Positions 45,423-55,279 of a stretch of DNA of 64,000 nt are shown here, piece after piece. Within the stretch, counting starts at the first letter, position 1, and each line of letters begins with the position of its first letter. The translations under genes and the position numbers were made by a program. The stretch comes from Pseudoduganella sp. GTDB lineage: Bacteria > Pseudomonadota > Gammaproteobacteria > Burkholderiales > Burkholderiaceae_D. The stretch is from the NCBI GenBank assembly GCA_021323265.1, contig JAJTCO010000027.1, positions 1 to 64,000 on the forward strand, read 5' to 3'. Below the pieces are notes generated by a model. The model saw only the letters and a list, made by a program, of their open reading frames with translations, had not been told where the DNA came from and made no database searches.

Positions 45423-46495
45423 TGGATTCACCGATCAGTATCCGGCTTGGCCAGCGCGCCCGCCAGCGCATCGAGCGCGAAGGCGTGCAGGCAGCCGACA
45501 TTGCCATCATTCCCGCCGCGGCGGGCGGCCCCAAGGGGCTGATCCTGAACGGCATCGACCAGTGGCTGTTCGGCGAATGGCTGAAGCAGGCGCCGCGCCC
45601 GCGCCGCCTGATCGGCGCCTCCATCGGCGCTTGGCGCATGGCCGCCTCCGCCTTCCGCGACCCGGTCGCCGCGCACCAGCGGCTGGCCCAGTACTACGTC
45701 CAGCAGACCTACCCGGCCAAGGTCGACGCGGCCTATGTCAGCCGCACCGTCAGCGGCCTGCTGGACAGCGTGCTGGACGGGCGCGGCGCGGAAATGCTGG
45801 CGCACCCCGACATGCTGCTGTCGGTGATCGCCGCGCGCGGCATCGGCCCGCTGGCCGGCACGCGCGGCCGGCGCTGGCGCGAAATGGCCGGCTTCCTGCG
45901 CGCCGCCGCCGGCAATGCCGTCTCGCGCCGCCGCCTGGCCGGCGCCATGGAGCGCGTGGTCTTCCACGACGCGCGCGACGACGCCGCCTGGCTGCGCGGC
46001 GGCTTCGACGCCTTCACCTCGCATTTCGTCGGCCTGAACGAACAGAACCTGCGCGCGGCCCTGCTGGCATCGGGCTCGATCCCCTTGCTGCTGCAGGCCG
46101 TGCGCGACATCCACGGCGCGCCGCCCGGCGACTACTGGGACGGCGGCCTGATCGACTACCACCTGCACCTGCCCTACCAGCGCGACGCCGGCCTGGTGCT
46201 GTACCCGCACTTCACCGACCACATCGTGCCGGGCTGGCTGGACAAGTCGATGCCGTGGCGCCGCGCGCGCGACAACGCGCTCGACAACGTGATCCTGGTG
46301 TCGCCCTCGCCCGCCTTCGTGGCGCGCCTGCCCAACCGCAAACTGCCCGACCGCAACGACTTCGGCCACTACGGGCAGGACCACGGCGCCCGCATGCGCG
46401 ACTGGCGCAACGCCATTGGCGAAAGCCAGCGCATGGCCGACGCACTGGCGCAATGGGTGGACAAGCCGGACCTGCGCGTGGCCCGCCTCTTCTGA
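45422..46495 (+). CDS. Patatin-like phospholipase family protein
   Basis: 357 residues. The patatin serine elbow is visible in RLIGASIGAWRMAAS (GxSxG) and the Asp of the dyad in YWDGGLIDYHLHLP (DGG/A box). IIPAAAGGPKGLILNG matches the oxyanion loop. GTG start at 45422 overlaps the OprM-like stop by one base (TAGTG), so it is part of the efflux transcript. Substrate unknown. A lipase in an efflux operon is not a standard arrangement. Confidence 0.83.
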   Translation: MDSPISIRLGQRARQRIEREGVQAADIAIIPAAAGGPKGLILNGIDQWLFGEWLKQAPRPRRLIGASIGAWRMAASAFRDPVAAHQRLAQYYVQQTYPAKVDAAYVSRTVSGLLDSVLDGRGAEMLAHPDMLLSVIAARGIGPLAGTRGRRWREMAGFLRAAAGNAVSRRRLAGAMERVVFHDARDDAAWLRGGFDAFTSHFVGLNEQNLRAALLASGSIPLLLQAVRDIHGAPPGDYWDGGLIDYHLHLPYQRDAGLVLYPHFTDHIVPGWLDKSMPWRRARDNALDNVILVSPSPAFVARLPNRKLPDRNDFGHYGQDHGARMRDWRNAIGESQRMADALAQWVDKPDLRVARLF

Positions 46496-46583
46496 TCGGC
46501 ACCACCTGTTGCAGCTTTGCAACGACCTGCCAAGACGCTACCGATCAGGCGCATACTAGTGCACCAACCTTCGGGAGGCTTGC

Positions 46584-48359
46584 ATGCAATTCCTGACGCA
46601 ACTGCGCATTGGGTCCCGCCTGGCGGCGGGCTTCGGCATCGTCCTGCTGCTGTCGGCGCTGGGTACCGGCTATGCGCTCTACCACTCCAACGCCACCGCC
46701 GACGCCACGCGCGCCATGATGGACCGGCCGCTGGCCAAGGAACGCATCGTATCCGACTGGTACGTGCTGATCTACTCGGCCATCGCGCGCACGCAGCTGA
46801 TTGCGCGCAGCAGCGACGCCGAGCTGTCGAACAAGTTCGCCACCGTCATCGCCGACAGCACACGGCGCGGCGGCGAGCTGCTGAAGTCGATCGAAGGGTT
46901 GCTTGAATCGGAGGCGGAACGCAAGGTCTACCAGGATGCCATCGCCCTGCGCAACAAGTACCAGGACGCCAAGAACCAGGTGATGAAGGCCAACCAGTCC
47001 GGCGACACGGCCGAGGGCGAACGCCTGTACCGCGAACTGTTCGAGCCTTCGGCCAAGGCCTACCAGGACAAGGTCAAGGAACTGCTGGCGCAGCAACGCG
47101 CCGCCATCGATGCGACGGCGGCCGGCATCGGCGCCGCGCACGAGCGCAGCACGCGCCTGATGATCACGCTCGGCATCCTGATGCTGGCCATCGGCGCCTG
47201 GGCCGCCTGGGTCATTTCGCGCTCGATCACGGTACCGCTCAATTCGGCGCTGGGCATCGCCAACACCGTGGCCGACGGCGACCTCACCACGCAGTTCGAG
47301 GAGCAGACCGCGCGCGACGAGATCGGCGACCTGATGAAAGCCCTGCGCGGCATGAACGACGCCCTGCGGCGCGTGGTGAGCCAGGTGCAAAGCGGCACCA
47401 CCGCCATCGCCAGCGCCTCCAGCGAGATCGCGTCAGGCAACCTGGACTTGTCCGCGCGCACCGAGCAGCAAGCCAGCTCGCTGGAGGAAACCGCCTCCTC
47501 GATGGAGGAGCTGACCTCCACCGTGCGCCAGAACGCCGACAACGCCAACCAGGCCAACCAACTGGCGCAGGCGGCGTCGGACGTGGCCGCGCGCGGCGGC
47601 GAGATCGTCGGCCAGGTGGTGCAGACCATGGATTCGATCGACGCCTCCTCGCGCAAGATCGTGGACATCATCGGCACCATCGACGGCATCGCGTTCCAGA
47701 CTAACATCCTGGCGCTCAACGCCGCCGTGGAAGCGGCGCGCGCCGGCGAGCAGGGACGCGGCTTCGCCGTGGTGGCGTCCGAGGTGCGCAACCTGGCGCA
47801 GCGCTCGGCCGGCGCCGCCAAGGAAATCAAGGAGCTGATCGACAACTCCGTGCAGCAGGTGAACGCCGGCTCCAGCCTGGTGCAGCGCGCCGGCAGCACG
47901 ATGGGCGAAGTGGTGAGCAGCGTGCGGCGCGTGACCGACATCATGGGCGAGATCACATCGGCCAGCCGCGAGCAGAGCGTGGGCATCGATGAAGTCAACC
48001 GCGCCATCGGCCAGATGGACCAGGTGACGCAGCAGAATGCCGCCCTGGTGGAGGAAGCGGCGGCCGCAGCGGCCAGCATGCAGGAACAGGCGGCCCAGCT
48101 GGCCCAGGTGGCGGCATCGTTCCGCCTGGGCACGGACGCCGTGGCGCGCTGGAGCGCGGCGCCGCCGGCCGCCGCCGGCACGCAAGCCGCAGGCGCCGCC
48201 GCTGCCGTGGCGCAGCGCCGCCTGATGCCGCCCGACGCCCGCGCCACACCGCGCGGGCGCGCATCGGCCGGCCCGGCCGAGCGCGCCGGCGCGGAGCGCC
48301 GCAGCAAGACCGAACGCCGCACCCAGGCGGCGAGCAACGATGAGTGGGAAGAGTTCTAG
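46584..48359 (+). CDS. Methyl-accepting chemotaxis protein with CheR-binding tail
   Basis: 591-residue chemoreceptor. TM1 about 13-35, periplasmic helical-bundle sensor 35-190 (4HB type), TM2 about 190-213 ([21 protein letters not shown]), HAMP, then the signalling tip [31 protein letters not shown]. The C-terminus DEWEEF fits the xWxxF pentapeptide that docks CheR/CheB. GGGAGG before the ATG. Its stop shares CTAG with the convergent hemW stop. The ligand is not predictable. No other che genes are adjacent. Confidence 0.94.
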   Translation: MQFLTQLRIGSRLAAGFGIVLLLSALGTGYALYHSNATADATRAMMDRPLAKERIVSDWYVLIYSAIARTQLIARSSDAELSNKFATVIADSTRRGGELLKSIEGLLESEAERKVYQDAIALRNKYQDAKNQVMKANQSGDTAEGERLYRELFEPSAKAYQDKVKELLAQQRAAIDATAAGIGAAHERSTRLMITLGILMLAIGAWAAWVISRSITVPLNSALGIANTVADGDLTTQFEEQTARDEIGDLMKALRGMNDALRRVVSQVQSGTTAIASASSEIASGNLDLSARTEQQASSLEETASSMEELTSTVRQNADNANQANQLAQAASDVAARGGEIVGQVVQTMDSIDASSRKIVDIIGTIDGIAFQTNILALNAAVEAARAGEQGRGFAVVASEVRNLAQRSAGAAKEIKELIDNSVQQVNAGSSLVQRAGSTMGEVVSSVRRVTDIMGEITSASREQSVGIDEVNRAIGQMDQVTQQNAALVEEAAAAAASMQEQAAQLAQVAASFRLGTDAVARWSAAPPAAAGTQAAGAAAAVAQRRLMPPDARATPRGRASAGPAERAGAERRSKTERRTQAASNDEWEEF

Positions 48360-49600
48360 GCGTCGTCCAGGAACATCTGCTGCAGGTCGTTCAGGAAGCG
48401 CTGCCCCAGTTCCGTGGGCTTGATCAGCATGTGGTCGCGGTACAGCAGGCCCTTGGCCTCGGCCGCGTTCAACTGCTGCTCGATGGCGTTGAGCGCCACG
48501 CCGGTGCGCTCGGCAAACAGGTTCGGTTCGAAGCCGCCCTGCAGGCGCAGGGCGTTCAGCATGAACTCGAAGCCCATCTCCTGGCGCGCCAGCTCGCGCT
48601 CCTCCTGCACCGGATTGCCTGCCGCGACCGCGTCCATATAGGACTTGGGCTGCTTGAAGCGCGCCTGGCGCAGCACGCGGTGCGGGAAGGACAGCTTGCT
48701 GTGGGCGCCGGCGCCGATGCCCAGGTAGTCGCCGAACTGCCAGTAATTGAGGTTGTGGCGCGCCTGGTGGCCGGGCCGGGCATAGGCCGACACTTCGTAA
48801 TGGCCATAGCCGTTGGCCGTGGTCAGCTCGGCAATCATGTCCTGCATGTCCGCGCTCAGGTCGTCGTCCGGCAGTTGCGGCGGATACTTGGCGAACAGCG
48901 TGTTCGGCTCCATCGTCAGGTGGTACAGCGACAGGTGCGGCGGCTTGAAGCCGATGGCGGTCTCGATGTCCTGGCGCGCCTGCCCCAGCGTCTGGTTCGG
49001 CAGCGCGTACATCAGGTCCAGGTTGAAGTTGTCGAAGTTCGCCTGCGCGATCTCCACCGCGCGCCTGGCCTCGCCGTCATCATGGATGCGGCCCAGCGCC
49101 TGCAGGTGTTCGCTGTTGAAGCTCTGGATGCCGATCGACAGGCGGTTGATGCCGCTGTCGCGGTAGGAACGGAATTTCTCGGCCTCGAAGGTGCCGGGAT
49201 TGGCCTCCATCGTGATCTCGCAGGCCCCGTCCAGCGGCAGCAGGCTGCGCAGGTCCGACATCAGGCGGTCCATGCCGGCCGCCGACATCAGGCTCGGCGT
49301 ACCGCCGCCAATGAAGACGGTGTAGATCTTGCGGCCCCAGATCAGGGGCAGCGACATTTCCAGGTCGCGCCGCAGCGCGTCCAGGTACTGCTGCTCCGGC
49401 ACCTCACCCTTGGCCTCGTGCGAATTGAAGTCGCAATACGGGCACTTGCGCACGCACCAGGGCCAGTGGATATACAGCGACAGCGGCGGCAAGGCTTGCA
49501 GGTTCAGGGCGCCGGGGCGCAGGTAGGTTGCCGCGACGCCGGCGGCGCTGTCGATGCTGCGGCTGGGGACGGCAGTGCCGACCGGCTTGATGGGAATCAT
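48356..49600 (-). CDS. hemW: Radical SAM protein HemW (heme chaperone / coproporphyrinogen oxidase-like)
   Basis: 414 residues. Radical SAM [4Fe-4S] motif CVRKCPYC in the N-terminal domain ([20 protein letters not shown]), then GGGTPSLM and [11 protein letters not shown], and the C-terminal HemW-type domain ([20 protein letters not shown]). HemW proteins bind heme and deliver it to respiratory enzymes rather than oxidising coproporphyrinogen. It starts at 49600 and overlaps rdgB by four bases (ATGA), in the same operon as rdgB-rph. Normal length. Confidence 0.93.
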   Translation of the reverse strand: MIPIKPVGTAVPSRSIDSAAGVAATYLRPGALNLQALPPLSLYIHWPWCVRKCPYCDFNSHEAKGEVPEQQYLDALRRDLEMSLPLIWGRKIYTVFIGGGTPSLMSAAGMDRLMSDLRSLLPLDGACEITMEANPGTFEAEKFRSYRDSGINRLSIGIQSFNSEHLQALGRIHDDGEARRAVEIAQANFDNFNLDLMYALPNQTLGQARQDIETAIGFKPPHLSLYHLTMEPNTLFAKYPPQLPDDDLSADMQDMIAELTTANGYGHYEVSAYARPGHQARHNLNYWQFGDYLGIGAGAHSKLSFPHRVLRQARFKQPKSYMDAVAAGNPVQEERELARQEMGFEFMLNALRLQGGFEPNLFAERTGVALNAIEQQLNAAEAKGLLYRDHMLIKPTELGQRFLNDLQQMFLDDA

Positions 49601-50184
49601 TGCTTCAGTTTCTCAACCAGGGCGCGCAGGGCCTGGCCGCGGTGGGACAGGCGGTTCTTCTCTTCGGGCGCCAGCTCGGCCACGTGCTTGCCCAGCGCCG
49701 GAATCAGGAAGTGGGGATCGTAGCCAAAGCCGCCCGCGCCGCGCGCCTCGGGCGAAATCACGCCATTCCAGCGCCCGTCGGCGATCACCGGCTGCGGGTC
49801 GTCGGCATGGCGCACGAACACCAGCACGCAGTAATAGTAGGCCGATTTGTCGGCGTGCGGCGCCAGGTCGGCGATCAGCTTCTCGCTGTTGCGCGCGTCC
49901 GATTTCGGCTCGCCCGCGTAGCGCGCCGAGTACACGCCGGGCGCGCCGCCCAGCGCGTTGACGCACACGCCCGAGTCGTCGGCCAGCGCCGGCAAGCCGG
50001 TCAGGCGCGATGCGTGGCGCGCCTTGGCCAATGCATTTTCGACAAAGGTATGGAACGGCTCCTCCGCCTCCGGGACGTCGAATTCGCCCTGCGGATGGGC
50101 CGCGATGCCGATGGTCGAGAGCAGCTCGTTGAATTCCTTGAGCTTGCCCTTGTTGTTTGATGCGAGAACGATCTTTTGAGTCAT
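49597..50184 (-). CDS. rdgB: XTP/dITP pyrophosphatase (Ham1/RdgB family)
   Basis: Hydrolyses non-canonical purine triphosphates such as dITP/XTP to keep them out of DNA. 195 residues, normal. MTQKIVLASNNKGKLKEFNELL, LADDSGVCVNALGGAPGVYSARYAG, GEFDVPEAEEPFHTFVENAL and SHRGQALRAL are diagnostic. Genomic order is rph-rdgB-hemW on the reverse strand, the standard arrangement in this group. Confidence 0.96.
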   Translation of the reverse strand: MTQKIVLASNNKGKLKEFNELLSTIGIAAHPQGEFDVPEAEEPFHTFVENALAKARHASRLTGLPALADDSGVCVNALGGAPGVYSARYAGEPKSDARNSEKLIADLAPHADKSAYYYCVLVFVRHADDPQPVIADGRWNGVISPEARGAGGFGYDPHFLIPALGKHVAELAPEEKNRLSHRGQALRALVEKLKQ

Positions 50185-50193
50185 GGCGCTATT

Positions 50194-50922
50194 TTACAGG
50201 CCCAGGGCTTGCTTCTGCAGTTTCACCAGGTCGCGGATGCCGCCTTCGGCCAGGTCCAGCAGGCGGTTCATGGCGACGCGGTCGAAGGCGGCGCCTTCGG
50301 CCGTGCCCTGCACTTCCACGAACGCCCCCTGGTCGGTCATGATCACGTTCATGTCGGTATCGCAGTCCGAATCCTCCAGGTAGTCCAGGTCCAGCACCGG
50401 CACGCCCTGGTACACGCCGACCGAAATCGCCGCCACGAAATGCTTGACCGGGATGGTCTCGATCAGGCCGCGCGCCTTGAGCTTGGAGAACGCGTCGTAC
50501 GCCGCCACCATGGCGCCGGTGATGGCCGCGGTGCGCGTGCCGCCATCGGCCTGGATCACGTCGCAGTCCAGCTGCAGCGTGCGCTCGCCGAAGGCCTCCA
50601 GGTCGAAGGCCGCGCGCAGGGAACGGCCTATCAGGCGCTGGATCTCCTGGGTGCGGCCGCTTTGCTTGCCCTTGGCCGCTTCGCGGTCCATGCGCGAATG
50701 GGTCGAACGCGGCAGCATGCCGTATTCCGCCGTCATCCAGCCCTGGCCCTTGCCCTTCAGGAAGCCCGGCACGCGCTCTTCGATGCTGGCGGTGCAGATC
50801 ACCTTGGTGTCGCCGCACTCGATCAGGACCGAACCCTCGGCGTGCTTGGTGTAGTCGCGGGTGATGCGGATGTTGCGCAGCGCATCGACGGCGCGGCCGC
50901 TAGGGCGGGATACGGAAGTCAT
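50194..50922 (-). CDS. rph: RNase PH
   Basis: Phosphate-dependent 3'-5' exoribonuclease trimming tRNA precursors. 242 residues, normal. [41 protein letters not shown] and the hexamer-forming [44 protein letters not shown]-type core are visible. First of rph-rdgB-hemW, with rdgB 9 bases after it. Confidence 0.96.
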   Translation of the reverse strand: MTSVSRPSGRAVDALRNIRITRDYTKHAEGSVLIECGDTKVICTASIEERVPGFLKGKGQGWMTAEYGMLPRSTHSRMDREAAKGKQSGRTQEIQRLIGRSLRAAFDLEAFGERTLQLDCDVIQADGGTRTAAITGAMVAAYDAFSKLKARGLIETIPVKHFVAAISVGVYQGVPVLDLDYLEDSDCDTDMNVIMTDQGAFVEVQGTAEGAAFDRVAMNRLLDLAEGGIRDLVKLQKQALGL

Positions 50923-50929
50923 GTAAATC

Positions 50930-51862
50930 CTATTTCAAGAATTGGGAAGATTTTTCGATGGCGCCGCGGATTTCCGCGATCGCCTTTTCAATTTCGTCAT
51001 CGTCGAATACGTCGACCTCGGACTTGGCGCCGTGGATGGTGGTGCTGACCACGTCGTCGGGCAGGGCCTCGGTCGAAATCACGGTCGAACCGGCGTGCGT
51101 GGTCGGCGTGCCGTCCGCCACCAGCGCGCCCTGCCACATGATGGCCAGCGCCGTCACGTTGTCGCTGGTGTCGCCGGCGCGGCGCAGCGCGGTCGCCAGC
51201 ATATCAGGGACGGCGCGCACCACGGTCTGCGTGGTCAGCATCTGCACCAGCTCTTCGTCGCTCACCACCGCCCACAGGCCGTCGGAGCACAGCAGCAGCG
51301 TGTCGCCCGGCAGCAGGCTGGAACGGCCGGAAATCTCGATGCGCGGCGCGCTGCCCGCGCCCAGGCAGGAGAACAGCTTGTTGCGGTCGGGGTGCGTGTT
51401 GCGCGCCGAGGCCGGGATCTGGCCTTTCTCGATCATGTTCTCCACGTGCGAATGGTCGCGCGTGCGGCCATGGATCTGGCCATTGCGCACCCAGTACAGG
51501 CGCGAATCGCCGCAATGGGCCCACACCGCCGTGTTGTGCTGCACCAGGCAGGCCACGATGGTGGTGCGCGGCGACTCCGGCATGTTGTTGGCGGCCGTGT
51601 ACTTGTGGATCTCGCGGTGCGCCGCCTGCAGCGCCTCGTCCAGGAAGCGCTCGGCGCCCTTCACATACGGCGTGGCCTGCTGCTGGAACATCTGCGAGAT
51701 GGTGCGGGTGGCGATGGTGGCGGCGACCTCCCCGCGCGCGTGGCCGCCCATGCCGTCGGCCAGCACCAGCAGCAGCGCGTCGCGCGTGAAGCTGTAGCCC
51801 ATCCGGTCCTGGTTGACCTTGCGGCCGCCAATATGCGTTTCCTGATAAACGGCGAATTGCAT
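50930..51862 (-). CDS. PP2C-type Ser/Thr protein phosphatase
   Basis: 310 residues. PP2C core with the two-metal motif [17 protein letters not shown] and the later [15 protein letters not shown] and [17 protein letters not shown] segments. Following an Asp/Glu-rich tail ([16 protein letters not shown]) it ends about residue 310. Located directly after the kinase gene (13-base gap) on the same strand, so the two form a phosphorylation/dephosphorylation pair; substrates are unknown. It also stands next to rph, a conserved order in this family. Confidence 0.9.
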   Translation of the reverse strand: MQFAVYQETHIGGRKVNQDRMGYSFTRDALLLVLADGMGGHARGEVAATIATRTISQMFQQQATPYVKGAERFLDEALQAAHREIHKYTAANNMPESPRTTIVACLVQHNTAVWAHCGDSRLYWVRNGQIHGRTRDHSHVENMIEKGQIPASARNTHPDRNKLFSCLGAGSAPRIEISGRSSLLPGDTLLLCSDGLWAVVSDEELVQMLTTQTVVRAVPDMLATALRRAGDTSDNVTALAIMWQGALVADGTPTTHAGSTVISTEALPDDVVSTTIHGAKSEVDVFDDDEIEKAIAEIRGAIEKSSQFLK

Positions 51863-51874
51863 GGCGTGCCCTCC

Positions 51875-52867
51875 TTAATGTTGCGTGCCCGGGGCCGCAG
51901 GTTTCTTGCGGCCGAACCCGAGCTTGCCGGCCAGCTTGCCCAGCTTTTCCAGGGCCCCCGGCGGCGGCGGCGGCGCCGTGGGCGTCGGCGCCTGCTGCAG
52001 CAGTTTCTGCAGCTCGAACAAGCTTTGCGGGCGCGCCAGCGGATCGATCTGCAAGGACCATCGTACCAGTTTCACCAGCTCCGGCGAATAGTGGCCATCG
52101 AGCTTCTGGAAGTGCGGCTCCATCTTGTCTTCCTTGCGCCGCTGGTCGGCCGGCTGCGGCGGCTGCCCCACCATGCAGGCGAACATCGAGGCGCCGATCG
52201 AGTACACGTCCGTCCACGGTCCCAGCGCCTCGGTCTTGCTGTAGAGCTCAGGCGGGGCGAAGCCGGGGGTGTACATCGGCATCAGCTTGGGACTGTCGGA
52301 ATTGACGGTCTGGCGCGCCGCGCCGAAGTCCAGCAGCATGGGCGTGCCATCGGTACGCAGATAGATATTGGCCGGTTTCAGGTCCAGGTGCAGCAGTTTA
52401 TTGGTATGCACCTCGCGCAAGCCTTTCAGCACCTGCGTGAAGATCTGGCGCACGAAGGCCTCGCTGCAATTGCGTCCCTTGCTGCGCTGGTGCTGGATAT
52501 GGTCCTGCAGCGAATGCCCCGATTCGTACGCCATCACCATGTACACGGTTTCATTGGCGCGGAAGAAATTCAACACTCTTACAACATTTGGGTGTGAAAT
52601 TTTCGCCAGTGCACGCCCCTCTTCAAAAAAGCATTTCAGCCCGATTCTAAAGACCGGAAGGTTCGCTTTCGTGACAACAGGCACCATATCGCCCTCTTGA
52701 CGTAATGCAAGAGTACTTGGTAAATATTCTTTAATTGCAACCGCATTGCCCTCTGCGTCGTAGGCAAGGTACACAATACTGAACCCGCCAGACGCAATTT
52801 TCTTTACAATGCGGTATCCAGCAATTTCCAGACCATCCGGTAATGGAGCGTTGTTCTGAGCTGCCAT
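51875..52867 (-). CDS. Eukaryotic-type Ser/Thr protein kinase
   Basis: 330 residues, soluble. Kinase elements in order: glycine loop IASGGFSIVYLAYD (25-37), Lys46 (VAIKEYLP), catalytic LHLDLKPANIYL (Asp162), LLDFGAAR (Asp180). A Pro-rich tail (TPTAPPPPPG) and basic C-terminus follow; no transmembrane sensor. The ORF in the track starts at 52966; ATG 52867 (MAAQNNAPLPDGLEIAGYRIVKK) with GAGGAA upstream is preferred. Codons for the first 90 residues look AT-richer than the neighbours. Paired with the PP2C gene. Confidence 0.9.
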   Translation of the reverse strand: MAAQNNAPLPDGLEIAGYRIVKKIASGGFSIVYLAYDAEGNAVAIKEYLPSTLALRQEGDMVPVVTKANLPVFRIGLKCFFEEGRALAKISHPNVVRVLNFFRANETVYMVMAYESGHSLQDHIQHQRSKGRNCSEAFVRQIFTQVLKGLREVHTNKLLHLDLKPANIYLRTDGTPMLLDFGAARQTVNSDSPKLMPMYTPGFAPPELYSKTEALGPWTDVYSIGASMFACMVGQPPQPADQRRKEDKMEPHFQKLDGHYSPELVKLVRWSLQIDPLARPQSLFELQKLLQQAPTPTAPPPPPGALEKLGKLAGKLGFGRKKPAAPGTQH

Positions 52868-52949
52868 AAGTTTCCTCGCTTCAACTAAACCGGATTGTGT
52901 GGGACAAAGCAATACATTGTAAAGACAAAGACAAAATCGGGGATATCCT

Positions 52950-53855
52950 TTGAGCATTTCCAGCATGACTGGCTACGCAGTAGCCACCAGCGAAAGCGCT
53001 GCGGGCACACTGACAATTGAAATCAAGAGCGTCAATTCGCGCTTCCTTGACTTACAGTTCCGCATTAATGACGACCTGCGCGCCCTCGAACCCGATTTGC
53101 GCTCCGCCATCATGGGCACGATCACCCGCGGCAAGGTGGAACTGCGCCTGAGCTTTGGACGCAAGGCCGCCGCCGCCGGCACCCAGGCCCTGAATGTCGC
53201 CCTGCTCAACGAGCTGGCGCGCCTGCAAGGCGAGGTGGGCAGCCACTTCCCCGGCGCGGGCCAGATGAGCGTTGCCGAACTACTGCGCTGGCCGGGCGTC
53301 GTGGAAGAGGCCCAGATCGGCCAGGAATCGCTGCAGGCCGACGTTTCGGCCCTGATGGGCAAGACCCTGTCCGCCTTCGTGCAAAGCCGCCAGCGCGAAG
53401 GTGCGGCGCTGGAAGCGATGCTGGTGTCGCGCATCGAAGCGATGGAAGGCATCGTGAAGCGCATCACCCCCCTGATCCCGCAAGTAGTTGCACAATTCCA
53501 ACAGAAAGCCGTGGAGCGCATGCAGGAAGCGCTGGGGCTGGCCTGCCAGGGCTCCAACACGGCCATGTCGCGCCAGGACGCCATGGAGCGCATCCGCCAG
53601 GAAGTGATCCTGTACGGCATCCGCATCGACGTAGCGGAAGAGCTGGGCCGCCTGTCCGCCCACCTGGGCGAAACGCGCCACATCCTGAAAAAAGGCGGCC
53701 AGGTCGGCAAGCGCCTGGACTTCATGATGCAGGAGCTGAACCGCGAAGCGAACACCCTGGGCGCCAAGGCGTCCGTCAAGGAACTGGCCGACGCCTCGAT
53801 GGAACTGAAGCTGCTGATCGAGCAGATGCGCGAGCAGGTCCAGAACCTCGAGTAA
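52950..53855 (+). CDS. yicC: YicC family endoribonuclease-like protein
   Basis: 301 residues, normal. SSMTGYAVATSESAAGTLTIEIKSVNSRFLDLQFR and the DUF1732-type C-terminus (GRLSAHLGETRHILKKGGQVGKRLDFMMQELNREANTLGAKA) are clear. YicC proteins have RNA-cleaving or RNA-decay roles in E. coli and relatives. TTG start at 52950 with GGGGA 6 bases upstream gives the full family N-terminus; ATG 52965 is an alternative. In related genomes yicC normally precedes gmk; here about 7.6 kb lies between them. Confidence 0.93.
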   Translation: MSISSMTGYAVATSESAAGTLTIEIKSVNSRFLDLQFRINDDLRALEPDLRSAIMGTITRGKVELRLSFGRKAAAAGTQALNVALLNELARLQGEVGSHFPGAGQMSVAELLRWPGVVEEAQIGQESLQADVSALMGKTLSAFVQSRQREGAALEAMLVSRIEAMEGIVKRITPLIPQVVAQFQQKAVERMQEALGLACQGSNTAMSRQDAMERIRQEVILYGIRIDVAEELGRLSAHLGETRHILKKGGQVGKRLDFMMQELNREANTLGAKASVKELADASMELKLLIEQMREQVQNLE

Positions 53856-53864
53856 TCGCCCTTC

Positions 53865-53927
53865 AAAAAATCGGGGACGGAACACGTTTTTCGCGATGTG
53901 AAAAACGTGTTCCGTCCCCGATTTTTT
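53865..53927. repeat. 28-bp perfect inverted repeat, bidirectional terminator-like / REP-like
   Basis: A 28-base arm AAAAAATCGGGGACGGAACA.. is exactly complementary to the arm ..TGTTCCGTCCCCGATTTTTT, around a 7-base loop GCGATGT. The A6 and T6 ends make it a good terminator in both directions between yicC and the convergent M20 gene. A stem this long and perfect is more than termination needs, and the GGGGACGGAACACG core looks like REP-type elements. Confidence 0.8.
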
Positions 53928-53933
53928 TCTGCC

Positions 53934-55235
53934 CTACCGCGTCAGGCGGTACAACAGGATGGCGGTGCGGATGGCGCCTTGTTCGATGGACTTGACGTCG
54001 AGATCTTCGCCGGGGGCGTGCGCGCCGCGGCCGACGGCGCCCAGGCCGTCCAGGCTGTCCACGTACGGGGCGACGAACTGGACGTCGCCGGCGCCGCGCA
54101 AGCCGGGCGGCAAGGCGGCGATCGGGCCCAGCCCGGCATCGGCGCTTGCCTGCGAATACAGTTCCAGCACCTTCAGGTTGCCTGCCGTGGGCGCCATCGG
54201 CGGGTAGCCGTCCTGGAAGCGGATCTCGGCGCTGGTGCCGGGCAGGTTCTGCGCCGCGATCGTGCGCATGCGCGCCCGTGCCAGTTCGCCCTGCTCGGGG
54301 GTGAGGAAGCGCAGGTCGCCGCGCACCACGCTGGTGTTGGCGATGACATTGCTCTTGCCGAAGGCGCTGCCCTTGGCTGTCGCGTCGTCATACGCCACCT
54401 CGGTGCCGCCCAGGATGACGCCCGGGTTGAACGTCAGGTTCGGTTCCTGCAGCTGCTGGCGGAAGGCGTCCAGGATGCGCGCCGTTTCATACACCGCGCC
54501 ATAGCCCGCCGTGGCGTTGAAAATGCCGGAGGAATGGCCTTGCCGGCCTTTCACTTCCAGCTGCCAGGAGGTCGATGAACGGCGGCCAATGGTCCCGGTG
54601 GCCTTGCCCTGTTCGTCGAGCACCGTCCCTTCGAACGCCAGCGCAACGTCGCTGCGCTTGGCCAGCTCCACCATGTCGCGGCGCGAGATCTCTTTCGGAT
54701 CGCCAGCGTTTTCCTCGTCGCCCGTGAAGATCACGTTGACGCTGGTATTGCCCAGCGCGCCGGCGGCGTGCAGCGCGCGCAGCGCTTCCAGGATGATGAC
54801 GTTGCCGCCCTTCATGTCGTTGACGCCCTGGCCGCGCGCGCGGTCGCCGCTGCGCTCCCATTTCTGCATCGGGCTGTCGGCCTCGAACACCGTATCGAGG
54901 TGGCCGATCATCAGCACGCGCTTACCCCGCTTGCCTTCGCGCCGCGCCACCAGGTGTCCGGCGCGCTGCATCTCCTTGGGCATCTCGACCCATTGGGTCT
55001 TGAAACCAAGCTTGTCGAACTCAGCGCGGAACAGCTTGCCCACTTCGCGCACACCGGCGTGGTTCATGGTGCCGCTGTTGATGTTGACCGACTTCTCCAG
55101 GAGCTCGAGCGCCTTGCCGGCGTTGGCCTTGACGATGCCGGCTATGCGTTCTTCTTCGGGCGTCAGCGACTGCGCTGCGGCGCCCCCCATCAGTCCAGCG
55201 GCAAACAGCGAAACGAACAGGCGGGTCAGGCGCAT
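53934..55235 (-). CDS. M20/M28-type zinc peptidase, exported
   Basis: 433 residues; signal peptide MRLTRLFVSLFAAGLMGGAAA. Metal-binding pattern of the M20 family: VLMIGHLDTVFE (His, Asp), GVNDMKGGN, FTGDEENAGD (Glu-Glu) and a later GLRGAGDVQFVAPYVDSLDGLGAVG region. Glutamate carboxypeptidase-like members of this group cleave terminal amino acids. GGAGG 8 bases upstream favours ATG 55235 over 55244. First gene of the accessory block; reads towards yicC. Confidence 0.88.
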   Translation of the reverse strand: MRLTRLFVSLFAAGLMGGAAAQSLTPEEERIAGIVKANAGKALELLEKSVNINSGTMNHAGVREVGKLFRAEFDKLGFKTQWVEMPKEMQRAGHLVARREGKRGKRVLMIGHLDTVFEADSPMQKWERSGDRARGQGVNDMKGGNVIILEALRALHAAGALGNTSVNVIFTGDEENAGDPKEISRRDMVELAKRSDVALAFEGTVLDEQGKATGTIGRRSSTSWQLEVKGRQGHSSGIFNATAGYGAVYETARILDAFRQQLQEPNLTFNPGVILGGTEVAYDDATAKGSAFGKSNVIANTSVVRGDLRFLTPEQGELARARMRTIAAQNLPGTSAEIRFQDGYPPMAPTAGNLKVLELYSQASADAGLGPIAALPPGLRGAGDVQFVAPYVDSLDGLGAVGRGAHAPGEDLDVKSIEQGAIRTAILLYRLTR

Positions 55236-55279
55236 TTCTGGCATCCTCCGAAAAAGTGTGTGCGTACTCTACTACGAAA

